64,000 bases of DNA from JBFONV01 sp040779335 (GTDB taxonomy: Bacteria; Pseudomonadota; Gammaproteobacteria; Enterobacterales; Alteromonadaceae), in NCBI GenBank assembly GCA_040779335.1, contig JBFONV010000004.1:439787-503786 (forward strand), given 5' to 3'. Under the pieces are notes generated by a model. The model did no database searches and had not been told where the DNA came from. It saw nothing but the letters and a program-made list of their open reading frames with translations. This document shows positions 44,095-51,890 of this stretch, in pieces. How positions within the stretch are numbered: position 1 is the first letter of the stretch; each line of letters begins with the position of its first letter. The position numbers and the translations under genes are program-made.

Positions 44095-44571
44095 ATGCGT
44101 AAAGAATTTGAACAAATGATTATTAATAACCAAGGACGGATTCGTTATATCGCCTCACGTTATAGTCATGACGGCGAATTTGACGATATGTATCAGGAAA
44201 TATTGCTTCAACTTTGGCGTAGCTTCGAGTCATTTGACGGTCAATCAAAGCTCGAAACTTGGGTCTACAAAGTGGCTCTTAATACTGCGTGTACTTTTGT
44301 GCGTTCAGCGGTTAAGCAAAGAGAGATTAAACAATCTCCTCTACATAACGTGATTGAATCATCACAGCCTGCACATGAGGTCTGTCAGGCTGACGTACTT
44401 AATCAGTTTATGGACGGTCTAAATAACATAGATGCAAGTATTTTAATGATGTATTTAGACGGATTAACCTCTGATGAAAGTGCAAAGGTACTGGGTATTA
44501 GCGCCAACGCTGTTAGGTTGCGCATCAAGCGTATTAAACAAGATTTTGAAAACCAATTTATAGGAGACTGA
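44095..44571 (+). CDS. ECF-type RNA polymerase sigma factor
   Basis: 158 residues from the ATG at 44095 (frame opens at TTG 44074). Region 2 is HDGEFDDMYQEILLQLWRSFESFDGQSKLETWVYKVALNTA, region 4 is the HTH GLTSDESAKVLGISANAVRLRIKRIK. No region 1 or 3. It directs polymerase to a small regulon. The next gene starts one base after its stop, with GGAG inside its last codons, so the two are coupled; the partner is membrane-bound as expected for a regulator of an ECF factor. Confidence 0.9.
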   Translation: MRKEFEQMIINNQGRIRYIASRYSHDGEFDDMYQEILLQLWRSFESFDGQSKLETWVYKVALNTACTFVRSAVKQREIKQSPLHNVIESSQPAHEVCQADVLNQFMDGLNNIDASILMMYLDGLTSDESAKVLGISANAVRLRIKRIKQDFENQFIGD

Positions 44572-44572
44572 T

Positions 44573-45169
44573 ATGAAGCTAGACGACTTAAAGCAAGACT
44601 GGCAAAAAGCCATTCAAACAGAATCAGCTCCAGAAAATTTTAACGAGGTGATAAACATGTTAGAGCAAGAAACAAACAGAATAGACAAAGAAGTTAAACG
44701 ACGTGATTTCTTAGAAATTACAATTGCCATTTTGCTCATTCCAGCTTGGGTGTATGGCATGTATATATCTGTTAGCACGATGCAAACCATTGGTTGTATT
44801 GTCGCGATAGCCGCCAGTGTTTATATCCCTTATCGCTTGTTATCTGCGAGAAAAGTAGCCGCCAAAAAGACCGATAGTATTAAAGATTTTTTGCTTCAAG
44901 AAAAGCAAAAACTGTTACAACAAAAACAAATGCTTGAATCTATTTTTTGGTGGTACATAGGCCCTATAACTGCAGCCATTTTACTTATTACCTTGGGCAG
45001 TAATGTCAATGAATCAGGCTGGCCGAAAGTACCTTCCCATATGGTCTGGTATTACGTATCGGTTGCTCTGCTTATGATTGGAGTTTATTCACTTAACAAA
45101 CGAGCGGCTAAGAAAAAATTTGGTCCATTGCTTGAAAATATCGATAAAAGTCTGTCTGAAATTAACTAG
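44573..45169 (+). CDS. membrane protein coupled to the ECF sigma factor (possible anti-sigma factor)
   Basis: 198 residues. About 50 cytoplasmic N-terminal residues (KLDDLKQDWQKAIQ ... ETNRIDKEVKRRD) lead into two closely spaced helices, a charged coiled-coil-like loop (SIKDFLLQEKQKLLQQKQML), and two more helices. No zinc-binding HxxxCxxC is seen, so it is not a ZAS-type anti-sigma factor. The role is inferred from coupling to the sigma gene. No named family was recognised. Confidence 0.7.
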   Translation: MKLDDLKQDWQKAIQTESAPENFNEVINMLEQETNRIDKEVKRRDFLEITIAILLIPAWVYGMYISVSTMQTIGCIVAIAASVYIPYRLLSARKVAAKKTDSIKDFLLQEKQKLLQQKQMLESIFWWYIGPITAAILLITLGSNVNESGWPKVPSHMVWYYVSVALLMIGVYSLNKRAAKKKFGPLLENIDKSLSEIN

Positions 45170-45276
45170 TCAGCGCAATCTTTTAACCTTTTTAACGCCC
45201 CTACAGAGATTACTATTGCGTTTAAGGTATGAACTACACAGGACGAGTACACGCAAAATTTAGAGAGATCTATACA

Positions 45277-45447
45277 ATGAACAACAAACAACCAAACACA
45301 AAGAAAACGTCATCTTCTGCCATTATCGTCATTATTATTACCATTATGATTGCCGTGTTTGCAGGTAGTTCGGACGCTGCGGAGTTTAATTTAGAGAAAG
45401 TACTTAAGCACAGAGTAACAACGGAAAAGTCCACTTTGTTCTTTTAA
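45277..45447 (+). CDS. 56-residue single-span membrane peptide in the sigma operon
   Basis: MNNKQPNTKKTSSSAI opens a basic/Ser-rich N-terminus, then one hydrophobic helix (IIVIIITIMIAVFAG) and a short polar tail ending TLFF. An AGAGAG lies upstream of the ATG; an in-frame ATG at 45229 would add 16 residues. It is 107 bases after the membrane partner gene with no terminator between, so likely the third gene of the operon. No homologue is recognised; its small size makes it a candidate signal or target of the sigma system. Confidence 0.5.
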   Translation: MNNKQPNTKKTSSSAIIVIIITIMIAVFAGSSDAAEFNLEKVLKHRVTTEKSTLFF

Positions 45448-45484
45448 TTCTAAACTCGTAAACTCAAGCTTCATGGTAGAAAGT

Positions 45485-45740
45485 GGCACTTAAGCGACGG
45501 TTAGATATGTTGGTTACGTCATAGTCGCGCGGTAATTAGTCGGACAGTTTTGCTTGGTAATGACATTACCGTAGCTAAAGGCTGACATTGTTTAAATGTT
45601 AGCCTTTTTATCTTAAAGCAATGGCCAAAAATAGCCTACCTTTTAGCGGTATCCATAAAATTAATGCCTTGAGATTGAGCGTAATCAAGTTGCGCGTCAG
45701 CATCTGGCTGGTTGTTTTGAAATTCCCAAGTCGTACTGCT
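45485..45740 (-). pseudogene. remnant of an aldo/keto reductase gene and its 3' flank
   Basis: 45485-45625 follows 49331-49469 (region 3' of the intact aldo/keto reductase) and 45641-45740 follows 50371-50470 (its N-terminal codons) colinearly, the latter with 12 differences in 100. About 900 bases of the gene are missing between the two blocks. It is a direct duplicate with an internal deletion, not an independent gene. Confidence 0.85.
45577..45609 (+). terminator. terminator downstream of the sigma operon (within duplicated flank)
   Basis: AAAGGCTGACATT, 5-base loop, AATGTTAGCCTTT (13 bp with one G-U) followed by TT. It is the sister of the hairpin at 49424-49454. Confidence 0.7.
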
Positions 45741-45883
45741 TGTTAGTATGATGCCTGACTTCTATTGAATTAGACATGTTGACGATAAGTTGGGATTTTT
45801 AGGCAAGCAAAAAGTAGCTTTGTGTCTTAAACTAAATGTTCAATTAAAAAACAACTCTCTAGCTTAATTAACCTGCAATATAA
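45741..45883. other. spacer between the reductase remnant and the alcohol dehydrogenase operator
   Basis: AT-rich with stops in all frames; nothing assigned beyond the dyad that begins at 45884. Confidence 0.3.
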
Positions 45884-45919
45884 CGATAAGGACGAGAAAG
45901 TATAAACTTCTCATTATCG
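45884..45919. promoter_or_regulatory. nested dyad at the alcohol dehydrogenase promoter
   Basis: CGATAA ... TTATCG encloses GAGAA(A)GT-ATAA-ACTTCTC, two nested inverted repeats centred near 45902, over a TATAAA. It ends one base before the AAGGAG ribosome site. It could be an operator or an RNA hairpin. Confidence 0.4.
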
Positions 45920-45931
45920 AAAGGAGCAAAC

Positions 45932-46978
45932 ATGAAAACTATTGGATATGCAGCACAATCGGCTGAAAGCCCACTAAAACCTTATGAGTTTGACGTAAGA
46001 GCACTGCGAGATAACGATGTTGCTATCGAAATACTCTATACTGGTGTTTGTCACAGTGACCTTCATATGGCTAAGAATGATTGGGGGTGGACTGCTTACC
46101 CTATTGTGCCTGGTCATGAAATTGTAGGTCGAGTCATCGAAGTTGGAGCTAATGTTGACCAATATAAAGTAGGTGAACATGTCGCCGTAGGTTGCATGGT
46201 TGACAGCTGTCAGGCTTGTGCACACTGCCACACAGGTGAAGAACAGTTTTGTGAAGAAGGTTTCACTCAAACATACAATACGCCTGACCGACATACTCAG
46301 GAAGTTACTAAAGGTGGCTATGCTAAGCATGTCATAGTCAGGCAAGAATTTGTCATGAGTATTCCTGCAACCTTGGACTTGGCAAAAACTGCGCCGCTTC
46401 TATGTGCTGGTATTACTACTTACTCTCCATTGCGTACTTGGAATATTGGACCGGGTTCTAGCATAGCTGTCATTGGCATGGGTGGGTTAGGCCATATGGC
46501 AATAAAAATAGCCGTAGCTATGGGCGCTCATGTAACCGTGATAAGTCGTTCAGAGAGCAAACGTAGCGATGCTGAGACGTTAGGCGCTGATGATTTCTTG
46601 ATTTCGAGTGATCCAGATAATATGGAGAACTCGGCTAACAGCTTTGATTTAATTTTAGATACGGTGCCAGTTAAACATGATGTAATGCCGTACATGCCAT
46701 TACTTAAAGTTGATGGCACACTTACTCTGGTTGGCCAAGTTGGTCAGATTGCAGAAATTAACACCGTTCCTATGGTGTTGGGGCGTCGTCGTATTGCCGG
46801 GTCACTCATAGGCGGCATCGCGGAAACCCAAGAGATGCTTGAATTCTGTGCCCGCTTTAATATTTTACCTGAAGTTGAAATGATCCGTATGCAGGATATT
46901 AATGACGCATTTGAACGTTTGAAAAAGTCAGACGTTCGATATCGTTTTGTTATTGATATGCAAAAATCAAATTTTTAA
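45932..46978 (+). CDS. zinc-dependent NADP(H) alcohol/aldehyde dehydrogenase (YahK/CAD-like)
   Basis: 348 residues. Catalytic zinc: C40 (TGVCHSDLH), H62-E63 (VPGHEIVG). Structural zinc: C93, C96, C99, C107. The Rossmann loop is IGMGGLGHMA; the next strand ends VISRSESKR, with Ser/Arg in place of the NAD-selecting Asp, so NADP(H) is expected. Such enzymes reduce broad aldehydes, often in detoxification. AAGGAG precedes the ATG and a nested dyad stands before it. It is monocistronic, with a terminator after. Confidence 0.93.
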   Translation: MKTIGYAAQSAESPLKPYEFDVRALRDNDVAIEILYTGVCHSDLHMAKNDWGWTAYPIVPGHEIVGRVIEVGANVDQYKVGEHVAVGCMVDSCQACAHCHTGEEQFCEEGFTQTYNTPDRHTQEVTKGGYAKHVIVRQEFVMSIPATLDLAKTAPLLCAGITTYSPLRTWNIGPGSSIAVIGMGGLGHMAIKIAVAMGAHVTVISRSESKRSDAETLGADDFLISSDPDNMENSANSFDLILDTVPVKHDVMPYMPLLKVDGTLTLVGQVGQIAEINTVPMVLGRRRIAGSLIGGIAETQEMLEFCARFNILPEVEMIRMQDINDAFERLKKSDVRYRFVIDMQKSNF

Positions 46979-46990
46979 ACGGTAACAAAT

Positions 46991-47014
46991 AAGGCTCAGG
47001 GTAGAGCCTTTTTT
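46991..47014 (+). terminator. alcohol dehydrogenase terminator
   Basis: AAGGCTC, loop AGGGTA, GAGCCTT plus TTTT; 7-bp stem, 13 bases after the stop codon. Confidence 0.85.
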
Positions 47015-47109
47015 ATATGTTATTGTTTTAATTTAGTCATAATAGAGATATTAAACATTAATACTGAAACAATTGCGCCGTCATCGCAAACAGCCATTAT
47101 TATTGGCGA

Positions 47110-48321
47110 TTACTCTACGAACACGCTTGTTTGATCCTGATGTGATTTTCGAAACTCCGTGGGGGTTTTGCCAGTTTCCTTTTTAAATACTTTATAAAAA
47201 GATGATCGAGCATTAAAACCAACTTCCATGGCGATGTTTAATACAGTATCTTCATTGGCGATTATTTTGGGTTTAGCCGTTTCAATTCGCCATTTATTTA
47301 CAAAATCGAAAAAGTTTGTGCCCATTGTTTCGTTTAATGTTTGGGAAATATAGTTGGGGGGAATTGCAACATGCCGAGCAAGCTTATGTAAAGATAAGCT
47401 TGGGTCTAAATGTAGCTGTTCCAGCTCCATAGCCGCGTTAATTTTGTCTGCAATACGCCGGGCTTGGTCTTTACTAAGCGCGGAACGCTCATATTTTTTG
47501 CCATTTTCTGGATCAGAGTTATCAGGTACACAGTTTTCAGGTGCAGATATATCAGATTTTTCATCTGCATATCGCCCTTCAAAGCCAGGTTTTTGTCGTA
47601 GTCCCCAATAAGCCAAAGTCCACACCAGAATCAGCAATAGCGTTGTTCCAAACCTGTACCCAAATAATGAATTGTCTTGTACTAACGTTGACATTAAGTT
47701 TGCAAAGGAAAGGAACCAGGTGCCTGCGGTAATGATTAGTACCCAACTCAACCAACCTAGTTCCCGTTGTTCATTACTGGCGAACAGATCCTTTAGTTGC
47801 TTCCTATATTTAGATAAACGAATAATTATACGGATAACATAGTACCCAGATTGCCCAGCCCAAAGTAACATTGCCAGAAATATGCTTACGACCACGACAA
47901 GTGGAAATCCGGTATCAATATCCGCTCCATCGCTAAAGATACTCTGACGCATTTCCTGCGGTAAACTAATGATTAATCCGGTGACAATTAGGCCCAAGAC
48001 GAAGGGGATGAGCTGAACAGTGTGTTTAGGTTGCATGCGCCAGGGTGTGTCTGATGTTAGTCCTTCTACATATAGCCATAACGTAGGACCAAGAAGAAGC
48101 CATGCCGGAAATATTGAAGCGATGTAAATCGTGTTCCATGCTGGAATTAGTAAAAATACCGCAGGCCCTAACGCGATAACACCATTTGCAACAAAGAAGA
48201 TCGCCAGAGGGAAGTAAGTTTGGGTGTGGATTGCGCGTGATAGAAGCAGAGGAACACAAAAAACAATTTGTCCAAGTATTACCATTGTAATTGCAAGCAC
48301 TACAATATCTTCCAAAACCAC
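47110..48321 (-). CDS. membrane-anchored AraC-family regulator
   Basis: 403 residues. About seven membrane helices occupy the first 240 residues, then an acidic linker (DEKSDISAPENCVPDNSDPEN), then an AraC HTH pair (LSLHKLARHVAIPPNYISQTLNE; VLNIAMEVGFNARSSFYKVFKKETGKTPTEFRK). It probably senses an envelope or membrane signal. The frame opens at a GTG too close to GGAGG (2 bases); the TTG two codons later has ideal spacing and may be the real start. It diverges from the DUF4386 gene, which is a likely target. Confidence 0.85.
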   Translation of the reverse strand: MVLEDIVVLAITMVILGQIVFCVPLLLSRAIHTQTYFPLAIFFVANGVIALGPAVFLLIPAWNTIYIASIFPAWLLLGPTLWLYVEGLTSDTPWRMQPKHTVQLIPFVLGLIVTGLIISLPQEMRQSIFSDGADIDTGFPLVVVVSIFLAMLLWAGQSGYYVIRIIIRLSKYRKQLKDLFASNEQRELGWLSWVLIITAGTWFLSFANLMSTLVQDNSLFGYRFGTTLLLILVWTLAYWGLRQKPGFEGRYADEKSDISAPENCVPDNSDPENGKKYERSALSKDQARRIADKINAAMELEQLHLDPSLSLHKLARHVAIPPNYISQTLNETMGTNFFDFVNKWRIETAKPKIIANEDTVLNIAMEVGFNARSSFYKVFKKETGKTPTEFRKSHQDQTSVFVE

Positions 48322-48401
48322 TTCCTCCCATTTATTTTTTATTCGTGTTATAACGCGAGATAATTGTACTGTCTCTGATGCTATTAAAACACAAAAAAAG
48401 T

Positions 48402-48423
48402 GTCCGGCCTTATAGTCTCGGAC
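48402..48423. promoter_or_regulatory. possible regulator-binding dyad between araC-type gene and DUF4386 gene
   Basis: GTCCG ... CGGAC (5-bp arms, 12-base spacer) lies in the divergent region; a related half-motif GTCTGATATTCGCTG (minus strand) follows within 40 bases. The repeated GTCYGA elements would suit a dimeric AraC protein. Confidence 0.35.
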
Positions 48424-48579
48424 GACTTAAGCGCCCAAAACAGCGAATATCAGACACGGCCGTTAGATAGTTGCCTCGGCAGAGCAAAATAAATTTTAAA
48501 AGTGTTCTCTGATAAACAAAACAGATTTTAGTTGGCATTTGTGATCATTAAGAACTTAAAAATATAAGGATAATCCTTT

Positions 48580-49248
48580 GTGAATAATTTACAAAAACTT
48601 GGGGGTATGGCAGCACTTTTAGAGGCCATTATTTACGTATCTGCATTTGTATTCTTTGGTGCGTTCTGGAACTTTCCTACCGATGCTGATTCTATACAAA
48701 AATTTGCTTTTCTAGCTGAAAACCAGGTCATCCTGTCCGTCGTAAATCTCATTATGTACGTACTCTTTGGCATTTTATTAGCTGTATTAGTGTTGGCGAT
48801 TAATGAGCGTTTGAAAAGCAATACTCCAACCCTTTCACAAATCGCCGCTATATTTGGTGTTGTTTGGGTGGGCTTAGTCATTGCTAGTGGAATGATTGCA
48901 AATATAGGGTTATCTGCTGTTTTGGAACTATCAACTAAAGACCCAGAACAAGCTATGACAGTCTGGTTGGCTATTTACTCAGTAGTTGAAGGTTTAGGTG
49001 GTGGAAACGAAGTTGTTGGAGGGCTATGGGTGCTATTGCTAAGTTTTGCCGCTTTAAAAGGTGATGTACTTTCTAAAAGACTTAACTACTTCGGGATTTT
49101 CGTTGGTATTGTTGGCATTCTTACCGTTTACCCTGCTGAAGTGCTTACAGAAATTTTTGGTGTAAGCCAAATTGTATGGTTCTCATGGCTGGGTTTTATA
49201 ATGTTGACTGCGCCGGCTAGGAAAACAAAGAGTTCAGGCGAGGGCTAG
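48580..49248 (+). CDS. DUF4386 family membrane protein
   Basis: 222 residues with six membrane helices. Landmarks include GGMAALLEAIIYVSAFVFFG at the start, an internal GLVIASGMIANIGLSAV and EGLGGGNEVVGGLWVLLLS. The family is of unknown function and often lies beside transcription regulators. The start is GTG, preceded by AAGGA nine bases upstream. Divergent from the membrane AraC gene. Confidence 0.83.
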   Translation: MNNLQKLGGMAALLEAIIYVSAFVFFGAFWNFPTDADSIQKFAFLAENQVILSVVNLIMYVLFGILLAVLVLAINERLKSNTPTLSQIAAIFGVVWVGLVIASGMIANIGLSAVLELSTKDPEQAMTVWLAIYSVVEGLGGGNEVVGGLWVLLLSFAALKGDVLSKRLNYFGIFVGIVGILTVYPAEVLTEIFGVSQIVWFSWLGFIMLTAPARKTKSSGEG

Positions 49249-49423
49249 TTAATGCATACCGCTTAACTATTCTCAATGTCCCAGTTGTGTAGTTTGTTGC
49301 CAGTCAAAATGAGTTTGCTAGGGCCTTTATTGGCACTTTAGCGACAGGCCAGTATGTTGGTTACGTTAAAGTCGTGCGGTAATTAGTCGGACAGTTTTGC
49401 TTGGTAATGACACTACAGTAGCT

Positions 49424-49457
49424 AACGGCTGACATTGCTTAAATGTCAGTCGTTTTA
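49424..49457. terminator. convergent terminator, DUF4386 gene / aldo-keto reductase
   Basis: AACGGCTGACATT, 5-base loop, AATGTCAGTCGTT (13 bp with one G-U), followed on the plus strand by TTAC. It stands 175 bases past the DUF4386 stop and 15 bases past the reductase stop on the other strand. Confidence 0.65.
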
Positions 49458-49471
49458 CTTCAAAGCAATGG

Positions 49472-50524
49472 CTAAAATGGCATTGGATATTGTTTTAACA
49501 CCGCTTTTATATCTCCTAATATTTCTTCACTTAACGGTGATTGAAATGCGGCGACATTTTCTTCAAGTTGCGTCATTTTGGTTGCGCCAATAATGGTTGA
49601 AGTAACGCCGTTTACTTGATCGCACCAACCTAACGCTAATTTAACTGGCGAAATATTATGACGCTTGGCCAGTTCAACATAGGCGGCAACCGCTTGGTGA
49701 ACGTATGGTGTATCTCGAAAAAGCCCTTGTCGCTGCATAAAGGTCCAGCGACTGCCTTCTGGTCTGGCACCGTTTAAGTATTTACCCGTCATTAATCCCG
49801 TTGTTAGTGGTGACCAAGGTAGATAAGCAATATCTTCATGCACGCAATTTTCAATTAAATACGGCCAATCTTTGCTGTGCAATAAACTAAATTCATTTTG
49901 AATAGAGACCATGCGCGGTAAATTGTGTTGCTCACTTAACCTTAAATATTGATTGATGCCCCAGGGGGTATCGTCTGATAATCCACAGTGGCGAATTTTT
50001 CCTGCGGCAACACATGTCGCCAAACCAGTTAAAATATCGAGCATTTGTTCGGTTTGCTCGACGGCATTAACACTGGTGTATTCGATATTTCCTGGCCATT
50101 GATTGCCGAAATGGGGTGACGTTCTATTAGGCCAATGCAATTGGTATAGATCGATATAGTCGGTTTGTAGTCGCTTCAATGATGCATCAACGGCTTTAAT
50201 GACATTATCGCCACTAATTTCGCTGCCATCTCTAATGTAGGAAAAGCCGGGTCCGGCAATTTTGGACGCTAAAACAATATTACTGCGGCGACTTGGGTTA
50301 GCTGCTAACCAGTTACCAATAATGGTTTCTGTTTGACCATAGGTCTTTTGGGTTGGAGGAATGGCATACATTTCGGCGGTATCAATAAAGTTAATGCCTT
50401 GAGATTGAGCGTAATCGAGTTGCGCGTTAGCATCTGCCTGATTGTTTTGAAATCCCCAGGTCATACTGCCTAAACAAACACGTGAAACTTCGAGGGGGCT
50501 ACTGCCTAATCGTACGTATTTCAT
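49472..50524 (-). CDS. aldo/keto reductase (Tas-like)
   Basis: 350 residues, TIM barrel. The catalytic tetrad is visible: D and Y in FIDTAEMY, K in LASKI, H in YQLHWPNR. The C-terminal IIGATKMTQLEENVAAF is the cofactor (NADPH) segment. The length and the insert after the first strand resemble E. coli Tas. Physiological substrate unknown. A deleted copy of this gene lies at 45485-45740. GGAGAA precedes the ATG. Confidence 0.9.
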   Translation of the reverse strand: MKYVRLGSSPLEVSRVCLGSMTWGFQNNQADANAQLDYAQSQGINFIDTAEMYAIPPTQKTYGQTETIIGNWLAANPSRRSNIVLASKIAGPGFSYIRDGSEISGDNVIKAVDASLKRLQTDYIDLYQLHWPNRTSPHFGNQWPGNIEYTSVNAVEQTEQMLDILTGLATCVAAGKIRHCGLSDDTPWGINQYLRLSEQHNLPRMVSIQNEFSLLHSKDWPYLIENCVHEDIAYLPWSPLTTGLMTGKYLNGARPEGSRWTFMQRQGLFRDTPYVHQAVAAYVELAKRHNISPVKLALGWCDQVNGVTSTIIGATKMTQLEENVAAFQSPLSEEILGDIKAVLKQYPMPF

Positions 50525-50679
50525 TTATTCTCCTTCTCTAATTTGCTCATTATCGGTACTACTTTGCCAGCAAAGTTACACCGGTGATTCACGGGCTATC
50601 AGTTTTCTAATGGCATGCAACTTGTATGAAAATTATACGAAGTTATATTTGTCACTGATAATGTGATGAGGTATCTATT

Positions 50680-50916
50680 ATGGCTGCAAAACATCAACAT
50701 TTACTACTGAATTTTAATCGTTTATTAATATATATCTTGGCCTTAACTGGGCTATTTTTAGATTATACTTGGGCGTATGTATTCTCGTTAACGTTATGGG
50801 TTTGGTTGTCGACCTTTATTAAATATGAACGACAGTTGATCGATCATTATGTTCATCAACCATTTTTTAGTAGGGCGGGATCGAAATCTAATCTCACCCT
50901 ATCAAAGCATAAATAA
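50680..50916 (+). CDS. small two-span membrane protein
   Basis: 78 residues. Two hydrophobic segments (LLIYILALTGLFLDY and YVFSLTLWVWLSTFI) separated by a short turn, then a basic tail. GAGG stands nine bases before the ATG. No family was recognised; a real gene is supported by the ribosome site and composition only. Confidence 0.55.
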   Translation: MAAKHQHLLLNFNRLLIYILALTGLFLDYTWAYVFSLTLWVWLSTFIKYERQLIDHYVHQPFFSRAGSKSNLTLSKHK

Positions 50917-51088
50917 TTTTTATTGAATTGGCGCTAGTTGTTTAACCAATATCGTTGAGTATTATTAAACTCACCGATAGCGATACAAACAAGGGGATTT
51001 ACTTGCCCGATAACGCGCATTGCGTTTGTTATTTTCTGCTTTAAAAGGCATTATCTTCGCATTAACTAGTAAGGTAAATGTGGATTAA

Positions 51089-51721
51089 ATGCAAAATAAT
51101 GCCAATTCTCTGGTCATTCTCGATTTTGAAACCTCAGGGTTATCGCCAGACAGTGGTGATCGCGCCATTGAAATTGGGGCAGTGCGCATAACAGACGGGC
51201 AAGTAACTGGGCACTTCCAAGAATTAATGGATCCTGGCTTTCGTATTAACACCTTTATTGAGAATTACACTGGCATTACCAATAAAATGTTAAAAGCAGC
51301 GCCGCCTTGTGCCGATGTTATGGCGCGATTTGCCGAGTTTGTTGGCGATGACAACCTCGTTGCACACAATGCGTCATTTGATAAGCGTTTTTTAGAGGCG
51401 GAGTTTGAGCAAATATCCACTCAATATTTGGGCAGTTTTGCATGCTCATTGTTAGTGGCAAGACGACTATATCCGCATGCACCCGATCATAAATTAGGTA
51501 CTTTGGTTCGTTATAAAAATATCTCGGCGGCGGGAAGTTTTCACCGAGCTTTGTTTGATGCACAAATGACCGCCAAATTATGGCTGGCCATGCTAGACGA
51601 TATTTGTTTGCAGGCAAACATTACCAACGTGCCTTTTTCTTTGATACAAACATTATCAAAAACGCCTAAAAACCAAATTGCCAAGCTGTTAGCGAAGTAC
51701 AGCATTAACGAGTGCGTTTAA
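51089..51721 (+). CDS. DEDDh 3'-5' exonuclease (DnaQ-like)
   Basis: 210 residues, a single exonuclease domain. Exo I: ILDFETSGL (D, E). Exo II: LVAHNASFDKRFL. Exo III: FHRALFDAQMTAKLW (H and D). It resembles the free-standing PolC/DnaQ-like exonucleases, which may proofread or act in RNA/DNA repair. The start lies 14 bases after a GGTAAATG-like stretch. It is about 170 bases from the RluA gene in the same direction. Confidence 0.9.
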   Translation: MQNNANSLVILDFETSGLSPDSGDRAIEIGAVRITDGQVTGHFQELMDPGFRINTFIENYTGITNKMLKAAPPCADVMARFAEFVGDDNLVAHNASFDKRFLEAEFEQISTQYLGSFACSLLVARRLYPHAPDHKLGTLVRYKNISAAGSFHRALFDAQMTAKLWLAMLDDICLQANITNVPFSLIQTLSKTPKNQIAKLLAKYSINECV

Positions 51722-51890
51722 TCAATATTAGTTAGGGCAGATAGATGAGTGATAATTTATTGCCGACAAGGTAAAATTATTGCGTTAGCCTGATAGACTA
51801 TAAACAAATGCACATTAGAGCTCTGATAGAGACGCGCAAAAGCGTTGTTATCAAGAACCTCAGCACCATTAACCGTTACCAGATTTCACT

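Noticed and set aside
45974..46345. 123-codon minus-strand ORF inside the alcohol dehydrogenase gene
   Set aside because: Shadow of a complete enzyme with all zinc ligands on the plus strand.
40000..50000. Search for integrase, transposase, toxin-antitoxin, defence or CRISPR genes in the accessory zone
   Set aside because: None of the ORFs there resembles these families, and no regularly spaced repeats other than the 50-bp tandem array were seen.
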